NCBI GenBank assembly: GCA_002729235.1
Contig: PBTY01000020.1
Location: 35,535-86,030 of the forward strand
DNA length: 50,496 bases
DNA from: Rickettsiales bacterium
GTDB lineage: Bacteria > Bacteroidota > Bacteroidia > Cytophagales > Cyclobacteriaceae
Reading direction: 5' to 3'
Shown here: positions 9,044-18,134 of the stretch, in pieces
Position numbering within the stretch: position 1 is the first letter of the stretch
Layout: each line of letters begins with the position of its first letter
Position numbers and translations under genes: made by a program
The notes under the pieces: generated by a model
What the model was told of the DNA's origin: nothing
Databases searched by the model: none
The model's input: the letters and a program-made list of their open reading frames with translations, nothing else

Positions 9044-9340
9044 ATGTGCTTATTTCAGTTAAAACAAACGAAACAGAAGGTTGTTCAGATGATGAATTGT
9101 TAAGAAATGTCAAAAAATGTAATCCAGATTACATTTTCAATACTTTCATACAACATGTTGCACTCATCTGAGTTCTAAATGAACTACAGCACTAGAGCTG
9201 TATAAAGACCTTAAAAAAAATTATATGCTGTGGAACTAACTCAATCTCTAGAGTTGTTTGCAATGTATAAAAAGGTAACTTTTTAGGTTAGGCGGTGATA
9301 GATAGACGCGGCTTCCGCTCGGAGGTCGCGTCTTCTTTTT
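9044..9340. other. 297-bp intergenic region with hairpins, no gene
   Basis: The region separates two minus-strand genes, msrA and the M61 peptidase. No open frame longer than about 10 codons with a start was seen on the plus strand. It holds a perfect palindrome at 9114-9137 (described separately), a smaller inverted repeat at 9185-9202 (TACAGC, 6-nt spacer, GCTGTA), a short AAAAAG-GTAA-CTTTTT repeat near 9270-9285 and a strong terminator-like hairpin at 9304-9333. The msrA promoter must lie in the left part. The right part could encode a short plus-strand RNA, but no RNA family was recognised. Confidence 0.6.
9114..9137. promoter_or_regulatory. Perfect inverted repeat upstream of msrA
   Basis: Arms AAAATGTAAT and ATTACATTTT are perfect reverse complements separated by CCAG. 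The core reads TGTAA-N6-TTACA, the 5-6-5 geometry used by CRP/FNR-family regulators. It lies 71-94 bp upstream of the msrA start. The spacing differs from the TGTAA-N3-TTACA sites of the arabinan locus, so it is probably a different regulator's site, or alternatively an RNA hairpin. Confidence 0.5.
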
Positions 9341-9342
9341 TT
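9304..9342 (+). terminator. Strong intrinsic-terminator hairpin, U-tail on plus strand
   Basis: AGACGCGGCTTCCG (9304-9317) pairs with CGGAGGTCGCGTCT (9320-9333) over up to 14 bp with two G-U-type pairs, and a run TCTTTTTTT follows on the plus strand. The hairpin begins 8 bp beyond the stop codon of the minus-strand M61 gene, so it may serve that gene, but on the minus strand the tail is UAUCUAUC, not a U-run. As drawn it would best terminate a plus-strand transcript. Confidence 0.65.
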
Positions 9343-11122
9343 ATTCTATTTCCAACCAGTCGTTTCTACGCTTAATGATTTTCTTATTGAGTTTGTCATC
9401 ACTTATGTATGAAAGCGTGATTCTGGGATCTTGTTTCGTAGTGAATTCACCTTCTTTAGGTATACCCATTTGGACATAGGAAATCGAGTAAGTTTTGCCA
9501 ATTTCTAGTGAATTGATGACCTTGTTAAGATCTGCAGTTGAGTTGATTGATTGACTGTTGATCGACACAATTTTGTCTCCTGTCTCTAAACCGGCTTCAT
9601 ATAATGCAGTTCCTCTCATGACAGTACTTTGCACCTCTTGTTTCTCATTGAGCTTGGGGTTGCCGAAATAAGCCGAGTTCGGATTCTGAAGAGATACTTT
9701 GATTCCAAACTCTTCAAACAAAGACTCAAAGTCAGGGAGTTTACTTCCATAAATTTGGTCTGTGAAGAACCTTTCGGCAAAATCCTTATTGGTTAATTGT
9801 GCCAATACCTTCTGCAAATCAGGTAGGGTGTATGGGATTTCTGGCTTTCCATATTGTTGCCAAACCATACGCATATATTCATCCAGTGTTTTGTTGAACT
9901 CAGACCGCAAAGTAAGATCTAATCCAAGTCCAATGACTGATCCATAGCTGTAATAACTCACAAAGTTGTTAGAATAGTTTGTTTCATCATTGGCAGTTCC
10001 TGCATCAACGAAAGTAGCATTGTAACTATCCTCTACCGGACCTCTAAATTCCCTCGAAGGGCTGTTCAAAACATAATTTAATCCGCCAATTAATCTTTTC
10101 ACGTATTGCTCTGGTTCTAAAATTCCAGATCTCGTCAATGTTAGTTTATCAAAATACGACGTGAATCCCTCTCCAAACCATAAAGCTTCCGAGAGGTTGG
10201 CATGATCAAAATCAAATGGTTCTAGAGATTTTGGTCTAATTCGCTCAATGTTCCAGGCGTGGAAGAACTCATGGGAAACAGTGCCTATCAGTCCAGAGGC
10301 ATTGATGGCCAGTGAACCAGTGCTGGTACAAACCGTAGAGTTACGGTGTTCCATTCCATCTCCATCCACCCATTGGTTATAACCAATCAAGAAGGTATAC
10401 CTACCGTAATCGAATGTTGGTAATTCGCCATAGATCGTGCGATGCTCTTCTACCACTTTTTTAACCCATTCAGTGTAATTGTCCAGTTCTTCTGTCGTAC
10501 CCTCGTGCATCATAGCGATTTGTATAGTTTGGTCGCCTACTTTCCACTCTCTCCAGTCAATTTTACCAGCGATAGTGGGACTGTCATAGAAGTAATAGTA
10601 GTTTGGAGCAGAGAATTTAGACTCAGACTCTTTCACCAATTGTGTCGCGACAGACCATTCTTCTGGCATATTGGGTATGTTCAGGTTTACTTTTCTATCA
10701 TCCAATCCAACACCTCTGGCAAAGGTTGCGGGCATATTCATATGGAGTTTTCGAGCATCTACTCCCATATAGGTGCCGTCGGCATGATTTCCATATAGGG
10801 TATATTGAAAAGTTACCTGGCCATCAACGACAGGAGCTTCCCAGGCATATGGTGTCAACCTTATTAGCGGAAGCTCATCCCCAGATGCATCATGAGCAGA
10901 CTCCTCATAGATGTTTTTAGCAAAATTGTGAAGCGCATATCGGCCAGGAGAGAAATTAGGCATGCGAATTTCTAGTTTTTCACCCTTCACTTCTGTGAAT
11001 TCAATCGATACACCAAGTTCGTGATGATGAATATTGGTTAAGTCAAGGGTATAAGTAATTTCTTGGGCACTTGCGAATGTTAAACAAGTAATTAGAAAAA
11101 TTAGAAGTCCGAAAAGACGCAT
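9341..11122 (-). CDS. M61-family metallopeptidase with PDZ domain
   Basis: This 593-residue exported protein is a glycyl-aminopeptidase-like M61 peptidase. A signal peptide occupies residues 1-19 (cleavage before QEITY). An N-terminal beta-sandwich domain is followed by the gluzincin catalytic domain with HEFFHAWN at 284-291 (zinc ligands His284 and His288, catalytic Glu285) and WFGEGFTSYF, where Glu318 is the third zinc ligand. The IERIRPKSLEPFDF block between them is typical of M61. A PDZ domain spans about residues 490-575 (TALYEAGLETGDKIVSINSQ). Length and domain order are normal for the family. It should act in the periplasm on peptides. It stands alone, with a hairpin just past its stop. 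Confidence 0.93.
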   Translation of the reverse strand: MRLFGLLIFLITCLTFASAQEITYTLDLTNIHHHELGVSIEFTEVKGEKLEIRMPNFSPGRYALHNFAKNIYEESAHDASGDELPLIRLTPYAWEAPVVDGQVTFQYTLYGNHADGTYMGVDARKLHMNMPATFARGVGLDDRKVNLNIPNMPEEWSVATQLVKESESKFSAPNYYYFYDSPTIAGKIDWREWKVGDQTIQIAMMHEGTTEELDNYTEWVKKVVEEHRTIYGELPTFDYGRYTFLIGYNQWVDGDGMEHRNSTVCTSTGSLAINASGLIGTVSHEFFHAWNIERIRPKSLEPFDFDHANLSEALWFGEGFTSYFDKLTLTRSGILEPEQYVKRLIGGLNYVLNSPSREFRGPVEDSYNATFVDAGTANDETNYSNNFVSYYSYGSVIGLGLDLTLRSEFNKTLDEYMRMVWQQYGKPEIPYTLPDLQKVLAQLTNKDFAERFFTDQIYGSKLPDFESLFEEFGIKVSLQNPNSAYFGNPKLNEKQEVQSTVMRGTALYEAGLETGDKIVSINSQSINSTADLNKVINSLEIGKTYSISYVQMGIPKEGEFTTKQDPRITLSYISDDKLNKKIIKRRNDWLEIE

Positions 11123-11212
11123 ATGTTTTGTTATTTCAATTTTAAGTCCTCGAATATACTAAATAGTCGAAGCCCTGAATATTTTGTGTGATGAGCGGCT
11201 TAACTTAGCAGT

Positions 11213-13087
11213 ATGAATCACTTATCGGTAGAGAATCTGGCAAAGAGTTATGACTCGCGGCAGTTGTTTGAAGGGTTGACATTTGGATTGGACCAAGGGC
11301 AGAAAGCGGCTTTGGTAGGAGTGAATGGATGTGGTAAGTCCACTTTGATGAAGATCATTGCAGGATTAGAACCACCAGACAAAGGCGAGGTGTCGTTTCG
11401 TAAGGGAGTACGGGTGGCGATGGTTCCTCAGAATCCTGATTTCGAAAGTGAAGATAACATTGTACAAGCTGTTTTTGCAGAAGATATAGAAGAGCTAAAT
11501 GTGGTTCGGGATTATGAGATTGCCTTACACAAAGCGACGATTGATCCAGATAATGCCCCTGATATTACGCCCCTGATAGAGCGTATGGATCAGCTCAATG
11601 CCTGGGATTATGAAAGCAAGGTAAAGCAGATACTCGGTGAGCTTGGTTTGCACAATCTGGATCAAAAGATGGGTGAGTTATCTGGTGGTCAACGTAAGCG
11701 AGTAGCACTTGCCAGAGCGTTGATTGTTAATCCTGATTTTTTAATTCTTGATGAACCGACTAACCACCTGGATCTGGAAGTGATTGAGTGGCTGGAGAGT
11801 TATTTGGCTACGGCCAATCTTACTCTACTCATGGTTACTCACGACCGATACTTTCTGGATAAGGTAACCAACGAGATCTTAGAAATCGATCTAGGTCAGA
11901 TTTTCAAATATAAGGGCAACTATGCGCACTTTTTGGAAAAGAAAGCGGAGCGTGAAGAGAGTGAAGCTGCTTCAGTAGACAAAGCAAAAAACTTACTTCG
12001 TAAAGAGCTGGAGTGGATGCGACGACAACCAAAGGCTCGTGGTACCAAAGCCAAATATCGTATAGATGCCTTCTATGATACCAAAGAGAAAGCTTCTAAA
12101 AATGTCAATAGACAAGAATTGGAAGTTAACCTGAAAGGTGAGCGTCAAGGGAAAAAGATTATGGAGTTAGAGCAGGTGTCCAAACAATTTGGAGACTTGA
12201 AAATACTCGATCACTTCAATCATACCTTCCAGAGAAAAGAACGAGTGGGTATTGTAGGTCCGAATGGAGTTGGTAAGTCTACCTTCCTAGATATTCTGAT
12301 TGGAGAGATTGAAGCTGATTCTGGTAGGAGAGAAGTTGGGCAGACAACTAAGTTTGGGTACTATACCCAGGAAGAACAGAAGTTTGATCCGAATGCTCGC
12401 GTGATTGACGTGGTAAAAGATGTTGCAGAAGTGATTCAGTTGGCTGATGGCTCGCAGATTACCGCATCCCAATTGCTCAATCAGTTTTTATTTCCTCCAA
12501 AAATGCAATTTAATGTAGTGGGTAAACTGAGTGGAGGAGAACGTAGACGACTTCAGTTACTTAGAGTCCTAATGAACAATCCAAACTTCTTAATTCTCGA
12601 TGAGCCTACTAACGATTTGGATTTGATGACCTTGAATGTACTGGAGGATTACCTGGAGACTTTTGAAGGATGTTTGATGGTGGTATCTCACGATAGATAC
12701 TTCATGGATCGTTTGACTGATCACTTATTTGTATTTGAGGGTGATGGAAAGGTTAGAGACTTTCCAGGAAATTATACAGACTTGCGCGAGCAAGGAGGTT
12801 TGCAAACAAGCAAAGAAAAGCTTCAGGAATCCAAGAAACCTATAGAGAAGCTGGAAGAGTCCGTGAGCATGGAGAAGAAGAAACTTTCCTACAATGAGCA
12901 GCGTGAATTTGATGGCCTTGAGGGGGAAATGGAGAAATTGGAACTGCGTAAAGAAGAGATAGGAGAGAAGATGAATACTATTTCAGATTATGAAGAGCTT
13001 CAAAAACTAGCGCAAGAATTGGAGGAGGTAAAAGGACTATTGGAAGAGAAAGAGATGCGTTGGTTGGAGCTGAGTGAGCGCGTTTGA
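11213..13087 (+). CDS. uup: ABC-F ATPase, Uup type
   Basis: This 624-residue protein has two ABC ATPase domains and no membrane segment, so it is a ribosome- or DNA-associated ABC-F factor, not a transporter. Domain 1 has Walker A GVNGCGKST at 36-44, signature LSGGQRKRVALARAL and Walker B FLILDEPTNHLDL. Domain 2 has Walker A GPNGVGKST near 348-356, signature LSGGERRRLQLLRVL and FLILDEPTNDLDL. The charged linker between domains is present (MRRQPKARGTKAKYRID). A C-terminal coiled coil (about 530-620, rich in Lys and Glu) and the Asp in DEPTNDLDL of domain 2 favour Uup over EttA or YheS. Uup has been linked to ribosome and replication-intermediate quality control. The DUF1330-like gene follows 18 bp later, probably in one transcript. 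Confidence 0.92.
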   Translation: MNHLSVENLAKSYDSRQLFEGLTFGLDQGQKAALVGVNGCGKSTLMKIIAGLEPPDKGEVSFRKGVRVAMVPQNPDFESEDNIVQAVFAEDIEELNVVRDYEIALHKATIDPDNAPDITPLIERMDQLNAWDYESKVKQILGELGLHNLDQKMGELSGGQRKRVALARALIVNPDFLILDEPTNHLDLEVIEWLESYLATANLTLLMVTHDRYFLDKVTNEILEIDLGQIFKYKGNYAHFLEKKAEREESEAASVDKAKNLLRKELEWMRRQPKARGTKAKYRIDAFYDTKEKASKNVNRQELEVNLKGERQGKKIMELEQVSKQFGDLKILDHFNHTFQRKERVGIVGPNGVGKSTFLDILIGEIEADSGRREVGQTTKFGYYTQEEQKFDPNARVIDVVKDVAEVIQLADGSQITASQLLNQFLFPPKMQFNVVGKLSGGERRRLQLLRVLMNNPNFLILDEPTNDLDLMTLNVLEDYLETFEGCLMVVSHDRYFMDRLTDHLFVFEGDGKVRDFPGNYTDLREQGGLQTSKEKLQESKKPIEKLEESVSMEKKKLSYNEQREFDGLEGEMEKLELRKEEIGEKMNTISDYEELQKLAQELEEVKGLLEEKEMRWLELSERV

Positions 13088-13105
13088 TTCAGAATTAAGT
13101 AAACC

Positions 13106-13408
13106 ATGATACATATCACACAACTAATTTATGTTATACCTGGCCAGGAGAATGTGTTTGATCAATTTGAATCAGTAGCTATTCCCATAATTTCGAAATA
13201 CAATGGTCGGTTAACTCTTCGCATAAGACCTGATGACAATTCAGTGATTGAGAGCTCAATCGAAATGCCCTATGAAATTCATTTGGTCGAATTTGATCAA
13301 GAGCAAGACTTTTTGGATTTTATGAAAGATGAAGAGCGTAAGCAATTTTTATACTTAAAGGAACAATCAATTCGGTCCTCCGTTCTTTACAAAGGAGAGA
13401 AACTCTAG
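13106..13408 (+). CDS. DUF1330-like small alpha/beta-barrel protein
   Basis: This 100-residue cytoplasmic protein looks like a dimeric alpha/beta-barrel domain of the DUF1330/antibiotic-monooxygenase kind. The first strand (HITQLIYVIPGQE) leads to a helix (VFDQFESVAIPIISKYNGRLTLRIRP), then EIHLVEFDQEQDFLDFMKDEERKQFL. It has no catalytic motif that I can name. It starts 18 bp after uup and is probably co-transcribed with it. Function is unknown. Confidence 0.75.
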   Translation: MIHITQLIYVIPGQENVFDQFESVAIPIISKYNGRLTLRIRPDDNSVIESSIEMPYEIHLVEFDQEQDFLDFMKDEERKQFLYLKEQSIRSSVLYKGEKL

Positions 13409-13562
13409 TAGACCAGAATGCTGTCTTGAAAGGGTTCAAGTTCCGATGGAGATATTCACAAATGAGTTTTTTTAATAATAATTTAGATATGAGTGTAAGA
13501 AATGTTTAAATAGGTACACTAATCATTTGAATTATAGAAAATAACAATCAATCCACATAACT

Positions 13563-14315
13563 ATGAGAAAAATCGCTTTAATGGCAATGGTATTGGTATT
13601 CGCAGCAGCAGGTTTGTCTGCACAGGATATCACAGTAGATGAAATACTAGAAAACTATTTCGAAAATACAGGAGGGCTTGAAAACTGGAAGGCTCTAAAA
13701 GGAGTAAAAATGACCGCCAAACTGAACCAGGGAGGTATGGAAATTCCTTTGGAAATTGTGCAGATGTCCGATGGCAGAACCTATACCAAGTTTAGCTTGC
13801 AAGGAACAGAGATTTACCAGGGAGTTTTCGATGGTGAAACACTTTGGGGTATCAACTTCCAAAACATGCAAGCTGAGAAATCTGATGCAGAAACTACTGC
13901 AAATTATAAATTGAATATTAATGACTTTCCTGATTCATTCATTGATTACGAAGAGAAAGGATACACTGTAGAATTGCTGGGTACAGAAACAATTGATGGT
14001 GCTGAAACTTATAAAGTAAAGCTGGTAAAAGAACCGATTACTATTAATGGTGAAGAGCAAGAAGATGTCACCTATTACTATTTTGATACGGAAGCATTTA
14101 TTCCTATTGCCCAGGATACTGAGGTAAAGCAAGGACCACAAGCTGGAATCATTCAGCGTATCACTCAAAGTGACTTTGACGAAGTAGAAGGGCTTTACTT
14201 TCCATTCTCAATGACACAGGGCGTTAAAGACGGACCAAGTCAACCCATCTCTATTGAAAGCATTGAAGTGAATCCAGAAGTGGATGAAAGTGTCTTCAAA
14301 TTCCCTGGTGAATAA
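13563..14315 (+). CDS. LolA-like exported protein
   Basis: This 250-residue protein has a signal peptide (MRKIALMAMVLVFAAAGLSA, cleavage before QDITV). The mature part begins with VDEILENYFENTGGLENWKALKGVKMTAKL, the opening typical of Bacteroidota proteins annotated as outer-membrane-lipoprotein-sorting (LolA/LppX fold). Repeated beta strands follow, for example VYYYFDTEAFIPIAQDTEVK-like segments and GLYFPFSMTQGV. The fold binds lipids or lipopeptides in known members, but a carrier role here is inference. It lies 25 bp before the large Asp-box protein on the same strand and may share its transcript. A short weak inverted repeat (13425-13440) lies in the gap before it. No paralogue is nearby. 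Confidence 0.75.
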   Translation: MRKIALMAMVLVFAAAGLSAQDITVDEILENYFENTGGLENWKALKGVKMTAKLNQGGMEIPLEIVQMSDGRTYTKFSLQGTEIYQGVFDGETLWGINFQNMQAEKSDAETTANYKLNINDFPDSFIDYEEKGYTVELLGTETIDGAETYKVKLVKEPITINGEEQEDVTYYYFDTEAFIPIAQDTEVKQGPQAGIIQRITQSDFDEVEGLYFPFSMTQGVKDGPSQPISIESIEVNPEVDESVFKFPGE

Positions 14316-14340
14316 GCAAGTAGTTCAATAGTAATATCTT

Positions 14341-17300
14341 ATGAGAAAGAGTATTTGGCTATTAGCGATGCTAATCACTTTTATCTCCTATGCACAGGAC
14401 ACTGAGATTGTCCTCAAGGGAGATGAACTGTTTGGTGATTTGAGAGCACGCCAGATTGGACCGGCATTGATGTCGGGGAGAATTATTGACCTGGAGCAGC
14501 ATCCAACTAACGATAAAATAATTTATGTTGGCTCTGCAGGTGGAGGAGTTTGGAAATCCACCAATGGTGGAGCCGCCTTCCAACCAATCTTTGATGATCA
14601 TGTTCAATCGATTGGTAAGGTAAAGCTCGACCCAAAAGATCCGGACAAGACCATTTGGGTAGGTACCGGTGAAATCTGGACAAGAAACAGTGTCTCTGTT
14701 GGAGATGGACTGTATAAGTCTACCGATGGAGGGGTAAACTGGAAGAAGGTAGGATTTGAAAAGTCCGAGCGTATTTCAAGTATTGAAATCAATCCTGAGA
14801 ATACAGATATCATGTACGTAGGTGTCCTTGGGGCCTTATGGAATGATAGCGAAGAACGCGGAGTTTTCAAATCAGAAGATGGAGGACAAACCTGGACTAA
14901 AGTCCTGTACATTGATCAAACAACTGGATGTAGCGATGTGGTAATGGACCCAGAAGATCCCAATACCTTGTATGCCTCTATGTGGGAATTTAGAAGATCA
15001 GGTTGGTCGTTTAGTTCTGGAGGAGAGAAGAGTGCCTTGTATAAGTCCACAGATGGAGGGAAATCATGGAATAAAATTCATAATGGGTTTCCAGCAGGTA
15101 GATTAGGAAGAATTGCCTTTGCAATAGCTCCTTCTGATAACCAAATTCTTTATTCGGTGGTAGAGTCTGAGGTGAAAGGAAAAAGTGGGTTGTATAAATC
15201 CACTGATGCTGGTGAAAGTTGGGAGTTTAAAAACGGTGATTTTGGGTTGGTCGTAAGACCATTTTATTTCTCAAGAATTGTGGTTGATCCCAGGAATCCT
15301 GACTTAGTGGTGAAAGCCGGTCTGTTTGGTTCCGTCAGTAGAGATGGAGGAGAGACTTTCAAAAGCATGGGTAATATGCATTCTGACATTCACGACATCT
15401 TATTCGATATTAAGAATTCAGATAGAATGTACGTGGGTACTGATGGAGGTCTCTATCGTTCCTGGGATGGTGGAGTAACTATGGAAATAGTTGCTAACCT
15501 ACCTCTTTCTCAATTCTATCAAATCTCAGTAGATAACGAGGAACCTTACAATATCTATGGTGGCTTGCAGGATAATGGTTCCTGGTATGGACCTTCCAAT
15601 TCTCCAGGTGGTATTGAAGCCCGAGATTGGAACTCGGTAGGGTATGGAGATGGCTTTAGGGTTTTGAGGCATCCAACCAAGAAAATACTTTATTCTGAAA
15701 TGCAAGGTGCCGAAAATGTCTGGAGATATGACATGGAGCGTATGTCTACTAAAACCATACAACCTCTACAAGTTAAAGGTTATGATGACCTAAGGTTCAA
15801 CTGGAACGCGCCAATGACAATCAGTGATGCTCAGCCGGATCGGTTCTACATGGGTAGTCAGTATTTGCACAAGTCGGAAGACATGGGAGATACCTGGCAA
15901 ATTATTTCGCCAGACCTTACGACGAACGATAAGAAAAAGCAGGAACAGGAAAAATCTGGGGGTATCTCAAGAGACAATTCAGGGGCTGAAAACCACTGCA
16001 CCATTTTTACTATTGCTGAGTCTCCTTTGAATGAGCAAGTGATTTGGGTAGGAACTGATGATGGAAATATACAGATTACTAAGAATGGTGGCAAGTCCTG
16101 GTCCAACACAACTGTCAATCTTCCGGATGAAGTTCCAGACAATACCTGGGTTTATCATATCGAAGCCAGTGTACATGGTGAAGGTACTGCGTATGCGGTT
16201 TTGGAAGGTCATACATCTGGTGATTTTAATACTTACGTGTACAAGACCACCGATTATGGTACTACCTGGACTTCAATAGCTTCTGATGAGATCTATGGAT
16301 TTGCCAGAAGTATTCAGGAAGACTATGAAAATGAAGATTTGCTCTTCCTTGGAACCGAGTTTGGTTTATATATCACAATTAATGGAGGAAAAAATTGGAG
16401 TCAGTTTACTAATAACATGCCGCCAGTGGCCGTGCATTTCTTAGAGCTTCAAAAACAAACCAACGATCTGGTGATGGGTACGCATGGCCGTGGAGTGATC
16501 ATCCTCGATGATATCACTCCTCTGAGAAAGCTGAGTCAAGAGGTATTGGCAAAGGATGTACATTTCTTTAAAAGTAAACCTGCTATCATGGAAGAGGCAA
16601 GTCCATTTGGAGGGACCGCCACTGAGCGTGAGTTTGTTGGTCCTAATAGTACAAATGATGCCAAGATTACTTACTACTTAAAGAAGAAGCATATCTTCGG
16701 TAAGATGCTCATGGAAATCCAGGATTTGGATGGTAACAAGTTGATTGAACTCACTCCGGGAAAGTCGAAAGGGATTAACGTGGTGACGTGGAATGGTCTG
16801 ATCAAGCAACCAAAGTTGGCTAAAGGTAAGAGTATGGCTTTTGGAGGATTCACCTCTCCGAGAGTTCCTGCTGGTACTTACAAGGTAATTATGACTAAAG
16901 GTAAAGAGACATATTCTTCGGAGTTGACGTTTGTAAATGATCCAAATTCGTTGCTTACTGAGGATGAGCGTATTGCCAATCATGAAGCAACAATTAAGCT
17001 GTATAACATGAGTCAGGAACTCGCTTATATGGTTTACCAGATTGATGAGATTCTGGTTAAAGCTGAAGAAGTGAAGGCTCAAGGAGGATCAAAAAGGGCG
17101 GATGGAGTCATTAACGACCTGATGAACTTAAAAAAGAAGCTGGTGACTACTACAGGTGATAACTATGTAGACACCGAAGAAGCAAAATTGAGAGGGAATA
17201 TTGCTGACCTTTACAGTAAAATTGCCTCTGGTTTCCAGGCTCCTACAGCTTCGGAAATGGAAAACATGAACTTGCTCGAAGAGCGCTTCAATAGTGCCAG

Positions 17301-17415
17301 ACAGGAATTGAATGCTATCAAAGCAAAGCAAGTACCTAAAATGGAGCAGTACATGGAAGGTAAAGGGATGACTGAGATAACCTTTAAAAGCTACGAGGAG
17401 TTTATTGAAGAATAG
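14341..17415 (+). CDS. Exported sortilin-like Asp-box beta-propeller protein
   Basis: This 1024-residue protein has a signal peptide (residues 1-18, before QDTEI). It contains about nine Asp-box motifs (S/T-x-D/N-x-G-x-x-W), for example KSTDGGVNW, KSEDGGQTW, KSTDGGKSW, KSTDAGESW, ITKNGGKSW and KTTDYGTTW, which mark beta-propeller blades of the VPS10/BNR type. The opening DLRARQIGPALMSGRIIDL and MGTHGRGVIILDD after the propeller are conserved in a common Bacteroidota family often labelled 'glycosyl hydrolase'; I see no glycosidase catalytic residues to justify that label. The last 150 residues are helical and charged, probably coiled coil. No T9SS sorting domain is present. It follows the LolA-like gene by 25 bp and ends at a strong terminator. 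Substrate or partner unknown. Confidence 0.85.
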   Translation: MRKSIWLLAMLITFISYAQDTEIVLKGDELFGDLRARQIGPALMSGRIIDLEQHPTNDKIIYVGSAGGGVWKSTNGGAAFQPIFDDHVQSIGKVKLDPKDPDKTIWVGTGEIWTRNSVSVGDGLYKSTDGGVNWKKVGFEKSERISSIEINPENTDIMYVGVLGALWNDSEERGVFKSEDGGQTWTKVLYIDQTTGCSDVVMDPEDPNTLYASMWEFRRSGWSFSSGGEKSALYKSTDGGKSWNKIHNGFPAGRLGRIAFAIAPSDNQILYSVVESEVKGKSGLYKSTDAGESWEFKNGDFGLVVRPFYFSRIVVDPRNPDLVVKAGLFGSVSRDGGETFKSMGNMHSDIHDILFDIKNSDRMYVGTDGGLYRSWDGGVTMEIVANLPLSQFYQISVDNEEPYNIYGGLQDNGSWYGPSNSPGGIEARDWNSVGYGDGFRVLRHPTKKILYSEMQGAENVWRYDMERMSTKTIQPLQVKGYDDLRFNWNAPMTISDAQPDRFYMGSQYLHKSEDMGDTWQIISPDLTTNDKKKQEQEKSGGISRDNSGAENHCTIFTIAESPLNEQVIWVGTDDGNIQITKNGGKSWSNTTVNLPDEVPDNTWVYHIEASVHGEGTAYAVLEGHTSGDFNTYVYKTTDYGTTWTSIASDEIYGFARSIQEDYENEDLLFLGTEFGLYITINGGKNWSQFTNNMPPVAVHFLELQKQTNDLVMGTHGRGVIILDDITPLRKLSQEVLAKDVHFFKSKPAIMEEASPFGGTATEREFVGPNSTNDAKITYYLKKKHIFGKMLMEIQDLDGNKLIELTPGKSKGINVVTWNGLIKQPKLAKGKSMAFGGFTSPRVPAGTYKVIMTKGKETYSSELTFVNDPNSLLTEDERIANHEATIKLYNMSQELAYMVYQIDEILVKAEEVKAQGGSKRADGVINDLMNLKKKLVTTTGDNYVDTEEAKLRGNIADLYSKIASGFQAPTASEMENMNLLEERFNSARQELNAIKAKQVPKMEQYMEGKGMTEITFKSYEEFIEE

Positions 17416-17438
17416 CTCATCTAAAGATTATTAATTTG

Positions 17439-17471
17439 AAAGGTTACCGGATTCCGGTAACCTTTTTTATT
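17439..17471 (+). terminator. Intrinsic terminator after the Asp-box gene
   Basis: A perfect 12-bp stem, AAAGGTTACCGG (17439-17450) and CCGGTAACCTTT (17454-17465), closes an ATT loop and runs into TTTTATT. It lies 23 bp after the stop at 17415. Because A-residues also flank the left arm, it can serve the minus-strand glycosylase gene (stop at 17511) as well. Confidence 0.9.
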
Positions 17472-17510
17472 AGGACATCCTGGCATTGAAATAATGATGA
17501 AAATGGGCTG

Positions 17511-18134
17511 TCAATATAAATGCTTTTTGATTTCTCCACGTAGTTGAGGCAATACCATATCTTCAAACCACGGATTTTTCTTCATCCAGATATTGTTTCT
17601 CGGGGAAGGGTGAGGTAGTGGGAGAAATGTAGGAAGATATTCTTCAAAGTGTTTAACTGTCTCAGTCAGCGTATCTTTTACCCGGTTTCCTAAATAGTAT
17701 TTCTGCGCGTATAGGCCCACTAATAGTGTTAGATTCACTTCTTTAATCTCATTGAGTAGAAGTTTATGCCATTTCGGAGCACATTCAGGTCTGGGTGGAA
17801 GATCGCCAGATTTGCCTTTACCTGGATAACAGAATCCCATTGGTATGATGGCGATATTTCTAGGATTATAAAAGTCTTCATCAGAAATATTCATCCATTT
17901 CCGAAGGTTTTTACCACTCGGATCATTCCAGGGGATTCCGGTTTGATGTACTCGCATTCCTGGAGCTTGACCGATAAGCACAATTTTGCTCTCTGTGACG
18001 GCAGAAAATACTGGTCTTGCACCCAAAGCCAAGTTAGGCTCACAAAGGGTACACTGCTTGATATCAGAATGTAGATTATCCATGCTATCGTTAGAACTAG
18101 ATTCAGTCTGCATTTTAATGGTCATATTTCTCAA
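17511..18134 (-). CDS. Uracil-DNA glycosylase-like protein with Fe-S cysteines
   Basis: This 207-residue protein belongs to the uracil-DNA glycosylase superfamily. It has the uracil-pocket motif GQAPG (55-59), the block HQTGIPWNDPSGKNLRKWM, IIPMGFCYPGKGKSGDLPPRPECAPKWH, and the C-terminal HPSPRNNIW. Four cysteines, Cys28, Cys31, Cys102 and Cys118, follow the C-x2-C-x70-C-x15-C pattern that holds the [4Fe-4S] cluster of family 4/5 glycosylases. The gene overlaps the upstream hydrolase gene by 20 bp, so the two are co-transcribed. The start is uncertain; a Met at residue 8 (MQTES) is an alternative. Base-excision repair is the likely role, but substrate range is not established. Confidence 0.85.
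   Translation of the reverse strand: MRNMTIKMQTESSSNDSMDNLHSDIKQCTLCEPNLALGARPVFSAVTESKIVLIGQAPGMRVHQTGIPWNDPSGKNLRKWMNISDEDFYNPRNIAIIPMGFCYPGKGKSGDLPPRPECAPKWHKLLLNEIKEVNLTLLVGLYAQKYYLGNRVKDTLTETVKHFEEYLPTFLPLPHPSPRNNIWMKKNPWFEDMVLPQLRGEIKKHLY

Noticed and set aside
9114-9137. A fourth AraR site before msrA
   Set aside because: The half-sites are similar, but the spacer is 6 instead of 3 bp, and the gene has no link to arabinose.
13425-13440. Terminator after the DUF1330-like gene
   Set aside because: The CTTGAA-AGGG-TTCAAG stem is short and has no T-run directly behind it.
14341-17415. Calling the Asp-box protein a glycoside hydrolase
   Set aside because: Only propeller Asp-box repeats are visible; no sialidase Arg triad or other glycosidase catalytic residues were found.
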